In this document: piece after piece, positions 56,401 through 64,000 of the stretch
Layout of the letters: each line of letters starts with the position of its first letter
How positions within the stretch are numbered: the first letter of the stretch is position 1
NCBI RefSeq assembly: GCF_032854445.1
Contig: NC_088300.1
Span: 28,067,608 to 28,131,607 of the forward strand
Origin: Liolophura sinensis
Lineage: Eukaryota; Mollusca; Polyplacophora; Chitonida; Chitonidae
Direction of reading: 5' to 3'
DNA: 64,000 nucleotides
Notes under the pieces: model-generated
Databases searched by the model: none
What the model was told of the DNA's origin: nothing
What the model saw: the letters and a program-made list of their open reading frames with translations, nothing else
Program-made: the position numbers and the translations under genes

Positions 56401-59400
56401 CAAAGAGTGAGTCACATCTATACTTTCTTAACTTTTCACATCTCAAAATTTATCTGTAAATGCAACATAGATCATGTAATGTTTAATATATTCTGGGATG
56501 TTACATAAAATAAATAAATGTAGCCTATAGATTTATGATAGACTGACGAGGTGTAAAGATGTATTATCTTCACTCTTTTCTCTGGAAATGGATTCAAAGA
56601 TATTAAGTATTTGTTTTGAAAGCATTTTTGTGTTGTTTGTTGCAGATTGGAGTATGCTGGAGATAATTTTGTTCGATCTTCAGGAGATGCAAATAATTTT
56701 GCTTTGAGGCAGTGTAAGTTTTAGAACATATTGTTATCTTTGCTGCTGTCAGATGATGTTTCAAAAACATTTTGAAACAATAAAAGAAAAGCATGATGAT
56801 GGAAATTAACATTAAAATGTTACCATGCCACTGACTTGCTTGAGATTCTAACTCAGTAAGGTTCCAGGGAAGATACAGTGGTTTCCTCTGGGCTCATGAG
56901 TAGTTTCCTGCCTATGAAGCATACCTTTGTCATATAAATGAAATATTCATCTGGTGTCTTAAATACTAATCAAGTAAATATATACTATAAAAAAAATGTT
57001 ATCACTGATCTAAACCGCTGAGGTAAAATGCTAATAAATTCTTATTACTCAATACTGTAATGAAGTAACACACAGCGCTGAGTAATATGAAATATCATAA
57101 AACATATCAAACATATGATAATGTTCAAAGTACAGAGGGGGCGAAGGACAGACATCCAGTTACAGGCTGACCCCACCAAAACTGAGCTGCTCTGTCAGGT
57201 GTAACAGAGTTTTTTAGGTGTTTGCTAATATCAGTTTTATGTGGTACATGTTGGCAGTGTTTGCCTGGAAGGCGTACAAGAGAGGGACAGACATCCAGTT
57301 ACAGACTGACCCCACCAAAACTGAGCTGCTCTGTTAGGTGTAACAGAGTTTTTTAGGCGTTTGTTAATATCAATGTTATGTGGTACATGTTGGCATTGTT
57401 TGCCTGGGAGGCGTATGAGCAAGGGACAGACATCCAGTTACAGACTGACCCCACCAAATCTGAGCTGCTCTGTCGGGTGTAACAGAGTTTTTTAGGTGTT
57501 GGTTAATATCATTGTTATGTGGTACATGTTGGCATTGTTTGTCTGGGAGGCGTATGAGCAAGGGACAGACATCCAGTTACAGGTTGACCCCACCAAAACT
57601 GAGCTGCTCTGTCGGGTGTAACAGAGTTTTATAGGTGTTGGTTAATATCATTGTTATGTGGTACATGTTGGCATTGTTTGCCTGGGAGGCGTATGAGCAA
57701 GGGACAGACATCCAGTTACAGGTTGACCCCACCAAAACTGAGCTGCTCTGTCGGGTGTAACAGAGTTTTATAGGTGTTGGTTAATATCATTGTTATGTGG
57801 TACATGTTGGCATTGTTTGCCTGGGAGGCGTATGAGCAAGGGACAGAAATCCAGTTACAGACTGACCCCACCAAAACTGAGCTGCTCTGTCGGGTGTAAC
57901 AGAGTTTTATAGGTGTTGGTTAATATCATTGTTATGTGGTACATGTTGGCATTGTTTGCCTGGGAGGCGTATGAGCAAGGGACAGAAATCCAGTTACAGA
58001 CTGACCCCACCAAAACTGAGCTGCTCTATCGGGTGTAACAGAGTTTTTTAGGTGTTGGTTAATATCAATGTTATGTGGTACATGTTGGCAGTGTTTGCCT
58101 GGGAGGCGTACGAGCGAGGGACAGACATCCAGTTACAGGCTGACCCCACCAAAACTGAGTTGCTCTATCAGGAGGTGGAGGACAGGAAAACGACCCAGAA
58201 AACCAGTCAGAAGATGGGAATCCTGGACAAGTATGGGGGACAGGAACATCTGGAGGCCCCTCCCAAGGAACTGCTGTTATCCCAAACAGTAAGATTTTAT
58301 ACTTTATCAGTTATATAGTTGAGAAAAGCTTAACTTTAAGTGAAATACAGTAACTCAAGTATTTTGTCTTAGTCTCTTTATGATAAGAGGCTGACTCTAC
58401 TAGTATCTGTTTTCTTGAGATAAACATTTGCAAATTCACAAATTCCCTCTGCGTAAGGTTCATTTTGTAGCTCTTTCATGGGGTTTGTGAGGTAGGTACC
58501 TAACAAAGATTACTCTGAACGCTCCAGTTTCCCCTGAGCACTGGTTTCCTCCACCTTTGCTAAACAGGTTTAGTGGTCGAGGAAACCAGATAAACATGCT
58601 TGTGACTGACAAAATGTGTATGTTGCAGGAAGATTATGTGGAGTATTCAAGACATGGTACACTTTTGAAAGGCCAGGAAAAGCCAGTGATTCGCTCCAAA
58701 TATGAAGAGGATACCTACATCAACAACCACACAGTAATTACCATGGTTACACAACCTCAACTTTGTACCATATTTCTCTTAAGTACAATTAAAGTTCAAT
58801 TTGTCTAATTTAAACAATCACTTTTAATACCATATCTGTATACTTGTAATACCCATTTGTCAGAAGTTTAAATGTAGACTGCAAGTGTTGTGAAAATCAG
58901 AATATTTCGTTATTCAGGGTCAAAGAGAAAAAAAAATTCTGGGTTACCCCATCCAAATGTTTTGTAATGATGGCCTCATAGATTGCATTTCATGTTTGTT
59001 TCATTTCATGTTTATTACATTTCATGTTTATTACATATACCAATGAGTATGTCTTGTTTCAGACTGTGTGGGGGTCCTACTGGAAGGATGGGGTCTGGGG
59101 ATACAAGTGTTGTTACTCCTGTGTGAAGGAGTCCTATTGTACAGGAGAGGCCGGCAAGGAAGCTGCTGAGGTACATGTAGACTGTTAACTGATTTTCTCT
59201 GTGACACAGGAAGAAACAGTGTTCTGTGACTCTCATGCTTGTTTATATTATTTGACATTTATCACTCAGTGTGTTGTTTTAAGAGGAAACCAGGTTACGG
59301 ATGATATTTGATAAAAGCTTCTGTTGCCAAAAGTGAGAAAGGCCAATCATAAGTATCTTCTTGTTAATCTGTCCACAAAGATGGCTTGCACTGCAAGAGG

Positions 59401-60743
59401 TAGCCACTGGTTAACAATTTGAGTCAAACGAAAAGTGCATCATTGGTTTCACTGTTAAAATATTTGTGAAAAAAACTGGTTTAGTTTTCTGCAAAACAAT
59501 GCAAATAGTCTAATTTGACTACCTCTGCCCGTGTGTTTGAGTAAATTCCTTTTATATCCTTCGTCTTTGATTGTCCTCAGGCAGGTGTGTTAGCTATTAT
59601 GAGAGGATCGGGCAGGGAGGAAGATGCTGGGGAGGAGGAACCTGTCAAGTCACTGGTTGAGGTGAGCTCGAGTAAAACCCGTTACTTGATTAATCTGTAA
59701 AATGAATAACAAACTAGCTTTTCTAATCCCAGTTTTATGTAGATATTGTTTAAAATATGTAAATTATTAAAATCTTTAGTTAAAATGCCGTAACAAGTTG
59801 GTGTTCTGCAAGGAATTTACCCAAATATATTGGTTTGACTATATATATATATATATTTATAACTTGAGTTTTACATTGTGTTGAATTTGATGTCTTTCCC
59901 TGTTTGGTGTCATCATTTCATTCATCTGCTTTACTGATTTGAAGAGTGACAATATTCTGGGCTTTCAGTGGCAAATTTGATGAAAAGTCTTTAAACTCCA
60001 TGGGAAAACAGTTAATACTGCCTGTGTCAGACACATCGTGGCCTGAATTTTGCTGTTGATTTTTCTTTTAATAGAGTAAGTTTCATAAAGTTATACAATT
60101 TTTGAAAGTATAAATCTAACTGTTTTTATGGGGCTTACATTTCATTTGTGGTGGATTTATTTATTATTTAGCAACATAAAGAGAAGCTGGAAAAAAAGAA
60201 GAAGAAAAAGAAGAAGCACAAGAAAAAGCACAGGAAGTCTGACAGTGATAGTGATTCTGAGGATGAAGATGCGAAGAAGAAAAAGAAGATGAAAGAGGTA
60301 AGATTGCTAGTCATCTGATCATATCCCCTGATTATGTGTAACAAATGTGGAGCAAATACTCCTACGAGCCAGACACATCAGTCTGCACCAGTATATACAT
60401 TGTGAAAAAGGAGTTTAGAAATGGATATAATTCTTCATTCTTTTGTTTGGCTGTCCTTACGAAGACATACAACTATCAAATATGCTGCTCAGAACCTTAT
60501 ATTTCAAATTGTCTCACTTGGAGATTGCTTTAAACAACAATCAAACCAAGTAATTAAAATCTCACGTTGTAGGCTTTGCGCAAAGAAGTAGAAAGTCAGA
60601 GACAAGCAGATGAACTGTTGGCAATAGATGAGAGAAAGCGGCCATATAACAGCATGTTTGAGGCCAAGGCTCCTACAGAAGAGGAAATGGAGGCTTTCAG
60701 GATGAAGAGGTTGAGGACAGAGGACCCCATGTCTCATTTCTGA
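50447..60743 (+). CDS. SLU7: SLU7, pre-mRNA-splicing factor, 14 exons, 573 aa
   Basis: Exons: 50447-50619, 51128-51278, 53523-53603, 54655-54819, 55361-55429, 55697-55825, 56309-56406, 56646-56713, 58092-58288, 58629-58733, 59063-59170, 59581-59661, 60172-60297, 60573-60743. All are GT-AG in phase; total 1722 nt. Residues 120-133 form a CCHC zinc knuckle ([14 protein letters not shown]). Strong family blocks include [97 protein letters not shown] and a lysine-rich segment near 480-500. SLU7 is a nuclear second-step factor that helps dock the correct 3' splice site before exon ligation. Human SLU7 is 586 residues. The C-terminus stops at DPMSHF, a few residues short of the family end. Exon 9's acceptor is preceded by a 139-bp array of its own degenerate copies. 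The ATG has A at -3. Confidence 0.97.
53180..53390 (-). mobile_element. SINE-B in SLU7 intron 2
   Basis: TTAGTACTCGAGAATATTAC, AGGAGGAAACCAGACCGACC, AATTCATGAGAGACTCCTAA and GTGCTGCGCTAGCGTGCTAA, in family order on the minus strand, ending about 130 bases before exon 3. Confidence 0.7.
53945..54240 (+). mobile_element. SINE-A, full length, in SLU7 intron 3
   Basis: The tRNA-like head is at the left: CATGGTTAGAGCATCTGCCT (A box), GGTATCAAACCTGGG (B box). The body follows with ATTGCTGCCTCGCTTGGTGC, GACTTGCCTTCCCACAAGAA and GTACGATGTAGAACCCCAAG at the 3' end. It defines the family's orientation. Confidence 0.85.
54262..54512 (-). mobile_element. SINE-B, full length, adjacent to SINE-A in SLU7 intron 3
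   Basis: TTTTGATTGGCGTTCTTTGC, GAAACACACAACCATCTGCG, GCAGACCTTCCCATGTATG, GGATTTGAACTCAAAGCGAT, GAGAGGCTCCTGGGTCATTG and GCAGGTTAACCATTAGGTCA. The tRNA-like head lies at the right. About 20 bases separate it from the SINE-A. Confidence 0.8.
56860..56982 (+). mobile_element. SINE-B 3' fragment in SLU7 intron 8
   Basis: AGTGGTTTCCTCTGGGCTCA, CATATAAATGAAATATTCAT and TACTAATCAAGTAAATA: a diverged 3' half of SINE-B. Confidence 0.45.
57131..58170 (+). repeat. 139-bp tandem array made of the SLU7 intron 8/exon 9 boundary
   Basis: TACATGTTGGCA starts at 57245, 57384, 57523, 57662, 57801, 57940 and 58079, each 139 apart; a partial unit precedes from about 57131. The last unit is the genuine acceptor and start of exon 9. 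Each unit has about 60 bases of intron end plus about 80 bases of exon 9 coding sequence ([15 protein letters not shown] then DPTKTELLC-like), closing with a stop (TGT TAG, or GTG TAA) where the true exon reads on. The acceptor is GGCAG in the units at 57245 and 58079 and GGCAT in the five between. Confidence 0.95.
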
Positions 60744-60809
60744 GGACAGAAGACCCCATGGCTCATTGCTAAGGACAGAAAACCCCATGGCTCATTTCTG
60801 AGGACATGG
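60714..60809 (+). repeat. 29-bp tandem repeat spanning the SLU7 stop codon
   Basis: Units at 60714-60742, 60743-60771 and 60772-60800 read AGGACAGAGGACCCCATG plus TCTCATTTCTG with few changes, then a partial AGGACATGG. The first unit is the end of the coding sequence; the others lie in the 3'UTR. Confidence 0.93.
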
Positions 60810-62050
60810 CCTTGTGTCCTTTTACGGTTACTAATTACAGTCAGTCAGTACATTATTTCTACAGCCTTGATTTGTCTGCTGTCATGCCTTTTGACAACAT
60901 GCATTATGACTACACTACAGCAGTGACTACTCTGATGCTACAGCCAGCCAGTGACTACTCCAATGCTACAGCCATTGACTACTGTGATCCCACAGCCAGT
61001 TGTCGTAGAATAGAGCTGTTGATTTCTTATTTGATGACAAGTCTTATAATAATGTATGGTTTGATGTTACATCTAGTCCTGTTTCTCATGCTGTAGCTAG
61101 CGACTGGTCTTGGTGACCTGTCTGAGGTCAATACACTGAAGATACAGATATTGGTCTTTCTGATGTTACATTTACAAGCACACATATCGACTCATTCACG
61201 TGAAACAGTGTGAATTCCTTTGAAGTATCTACATGTACATACTGGGTAATTTAGAACATTAAGCTGCCATTTACTATGGTATAACTTGATGGCTATGTTG
61301 ATGTCACGCAGACACCTCGACATGCTAAAAGAACATAAAATGTATGGTAATTGCAGCTCAAGTGCTGAACGCAATATTTAAATAAGGGGCATTCATCAGT
61401 GGTGTGGACAACAAGCCCACTGTGTGGAAGTAATTGGAGGTTGTTCGAAAAATTGCAGTTTTGGAACACTCATTGTGAGGAGTGTGGAAGTGTGGCTGAA
61501 AATTACTTTGGTTGAAACCTGGATAGGAGAATGTAGAAGTGGATGTAAAGTGGAACCGTAATAGACCAGAATCTGTATAGATCGTCCTGTCACCAGTGTG
61601 AGCGGTTTTCTGAGGAAATATTAGCACATTACAGCATCCTGTAAATATTTGGTCTGTACACTCCACTTGTCAAGTTGAAATCTGATTGTTTGCAAACCAT
61701 TATGGTAACAATTGTCGAACCTACAACCAGAACCAAACCTATGCTGTGGACAAGAATTAGGAGGGCTTGTCAGGTGAGAAGGCTGACTGCGTAAAGCTCT
61801 GTCTATATGAAACATCGAAGGTAAGATACAATGTATATACATTTCCAGAACATGTTATCAGCATAAGAAATCACCTTGATCAATTGTTGTCTATCTGGAA
61901 TTTTCTGTAGTTGTAACTAGTTTAGGCAAACTGCACGACATTTGTGTACAAAGTAGATGGATTGCCGACGTTTGTGTTTCTTGTGATAAAGTGATAAAAT
62001 GATTTATACAGATGTAAATAAGTTGTAAATAAACTTTTATGAATATAAAG
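60744..62050 (+). other. SLU7: SLU7 3'UTR
   Basis: From the stop to an AATAAA at 62028-62033 there is no other gene. An imperfect repeat built on GACTACTC and ATGCTACAGCCA lies at 60910-61000. The 3'UTR extent is inferred from the poly(A) signal only. Confidence 0.5.
62028..62033 (+). promoter_or_regulatory. Poly(A) signal AATAAA, SLU7
   Basis: AATAAA within GTTGTAAATAAACTTTTATG, the classic form, 1.3 kb after the stop. Confidence 0.5.
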
Positions 62051-64000
62051 TAACTTCCATATGTAGCAGGCGTCTCCATCTTCTAATTTGTTTGTGTGGC
62101 GAGTGGGCTTTACTAGTGCTCAGTGAGGCACGCTTCCTGTATCGATACTAGGGTGATAGGGCTATTTTGATAATATCCCAAGTTAGCTATGGGAATTCAC
62201 AAACCAGATAAACTGTATGCTTCCCGGACTTTATTTACCACTAGGGAGGGGGCATGTTGTCGAGTGTTTAAGACTCTTGCTTTTCTATCGTTAGGCCAGA
62301 GGTTTATTACAGTTATTGGACAGGGTTTAAAATTTCTTTGCTTCCATCTGGCTTGAAGCATTAGTGACAGCAAGGTTTAAGCTGTTGAGCTGTTAAGTGC
62401 TTTCTTTTGCAGTGTTTCTTATTTTGTGTTTTACTCTGTACTCACGAATATTTCACTTAAACGGCGATTGTGGAAGCAAAAAGCCCAGGGGAAACCCGTA
62501 GGTTGTTGTCAGCCCTTCCCACTTACAGCTTGAGAGGAAGCCAGTGTGAGCTGGACTTGAACTCACAGCAGCCACATTGGTACAAGGCTCCTGGGTCATT
62601 GCGCCATGCTGGCATGCAATCCGCTTCAGCCACGGAGGCCCGTGGTGTTCCATGGAGACATCTTCTGATAATGTTGCAGATGGTCATACATGGATTAGAT
62701 AACTAGCCTAGATCGGTGGTTTCCACGTTGTACAGACAACAATCACTCCAAACTTAGATCATTGCCTAGCTCCATTAGTGAAGCAGAGTGCAGATTTAGC
62801 AATGCACTACCTCATCCGTCTAGTCAGTACTGCTTGGCACATCACTTCATCATAGATCAGTGGAGAAACATGTCATTGGCTGAAGCTGAAATCCAACTGA
62901 GAATTAGGAGCTCTCACTGAATCAGATTTCTTTGTCAGATTATATAGATTTGCCGTGTTCAGTTTCATACACTGACCCTTGTTTTAATGATAAACTGGAT
63001 TTACGTCATAATGAGCATGTGTGCCTCATTACTTGAGGTTAGAGCCCAAATAGTGAGGAGGATAGGCAAGTTCAATCCTCAGCCTAGTCATCAACCCCTT
63101 AGGCTTTCTGGTGGGAACCTGTCAAGCGCCTGGCAGGACATAGATACCATGGTACTGATGTCAAACATCGGTTACAGTTTTACATTACATGTAGCACCAC
63201 CTAATGGATTAGAAAATATGCCATCTCCTCGTTTTCAAATTTAACAGGCAGCAGATACACTACTCTGACCAAAGCTGTAGTAAAATCTGTTGCTTCCTGG
63301 TTTTATACGTTGCAACTTTTTGTGTAAGTGTGCTTATAAAGGTGTGATCTCTTACACCAGCATTCTGATTGCGGTCAAGCTAAATAAAGTAGTGTGTTTT
63401 GGTCAGACTGCAAACTGAGCTCCGATTCCGCAATACCAGTTTCTAGTCTAGTAAAAAAAATTCCCATTCCAGAGCTTAACTCATCCTAAACCCTGCGATC
63501 ACAATCAAGGAAAGACCTGACCATTGTACAACATAAATTTGAGAGTATATATGGTTATTTTATTTTCCATATCAAAATAAAGGATACAGATTTGTTGCCA
63601 TAAATGTTGATAAATACAACACGAAAAAAAAAAAAAGAGGCATCTTATTCTGAAATGTATTCATACTTAATTATTTCATTAATTGAATTTCATCTGAAAA
63701 ATTAAGCATTGCGTCCGTGTGATGAATCATTTTGTGTGTACCAAATCAACAAGTCATTGGGAAAAAATTTAAAACAAGAAAACAGAAAGATCTTGATCAT
63801 CAGGTTTCCTTTAACATGACAATGGACTTTAAACAGAACTAGAGAAGTGGATACAGCATAACCCTTGCTGAAACAGCATTCCAACAAACAAGTTTTCATC
63901 AAGAGCAATGTATTCAAATGTTAAGATGCGAGACAACAAAAATGCTCTGTTAGACCACCATTGATAGACAAATGCAATAACAAAAAGCAAACCTTGATGT
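62051..64000. other. Intergenic DNA after SLU7; SINE-B and no recognised gene
   Basis: Apart from the SINE-B at 62420-62645 I see only AT-rich sequence and short frames without family signal. A 13-A run lies near 63625. The start of another gene beyond the window cannot be excluded. Confidence 0.5.
62420..62645 (-). mobile_element. SINE-B, full length, downstream of SLU7
   Basis: TGTTTTACTCTGTACTCACG, AGCCCAGGGGAAACCCGTAG, CAGCCCTTCCCACTTACAGC, GAGCTGGACTTGAACTCACA, GGCTCCTGGGTCATTGCGCC and GCCACGGAGGCCC. The head is at the right on the minus strand. Confidence 0.8.

Noticed and set aside
57237-57561. Two near-identical 61-codon minus-strand frames
   Set aside because: They are reverse readings of the 139-bp array, not a gene pair.
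57131-58170. CRISPR-like or satellite DNA unrelated to the gene
   Set aside because: Units have no spacers and each contains SLU7 exon 9 sequence, so it is an exon-boundary duplication.

Overview
This window is animal genomic DNA, most likely from a lophotrochozoan marine invertebrate; a mollusc is my best guess and a brachiopod is possible. The reasons are split genes with GT-AG introns, an AT-rich background, animal-specific gene families, and several tRNA-derived SINE families whose wording I associate with molluscan DNA. That last point is recollection, not a search. There are no prokaryotic features.

Four protein-coding genes can be assembled exon by exon with matching splice phases. 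(1) A two-exon glycosyltransferase family 92 (DUF23) gene on the plus strand, 12321-17149. (2) A BOD1/BOD1L1-like gene on the plus strand, 24525-38386, with 11 coding exons and 1542 residues. (3) NOA1, a mitochondrial circularly permuted GTPase, on the minus strand, 48741-41408, with 8 exons and 744 residues. (4) SLU7, a second-step pre-mRNA splicing factor, on the plus strand, 50447-60743, with 14 exons and 573 residues. BOD1L1 and NOA1 are tail to tail, and NOA1 and SLU7 are head to head 1.7 kb apart. The four do not form a pathway: they cover Golgi glycosylation, chromosome biorientation or replication-fork protection, mitochondrial ribosome GTPase work, and splicing.

Region by region: 1-12320 has no recognisable gene, but it has SINE and MITE-like copies and a CpG-rich patch at about 8450-8960 that could be a promoter with a first exon. 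12321-17149 is the GT92 gene, whose 3.4-kb intron carries a 34-bp minisatellite and an (AT)n run. 17150-24524 is intergenic with repeats. 24525-38386 is BOD1L1, whose introns hold a TTAA-bounded MITE, a second MITE, SINEs and a decayed Penelope-like retroelement fragment. 38387-41407 is convergent intergenic DNA with a 67-bp minisatellite. 41408-48741 is NOA1. 48742-50446 is the shared upstream region with duplicated segments. 50447-60743 is SLU7. 60744-64000 holds the SLU7 3'UTR, a SINE and unassigned sequence.

The most striking observation is in SLU7. The intron 8/exon 9 boundary is tandemly amplified as a 139-bp array of about seven copies plus one partial. Each extra copy carries a stop codon, and the five middle copies share an AG-to-AT change at the 3' splice site. 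SLU7 itself acts in 3' splice-site choice, so the array could be neutral junk or an autoregulatory decoy or poison-exon cassette.
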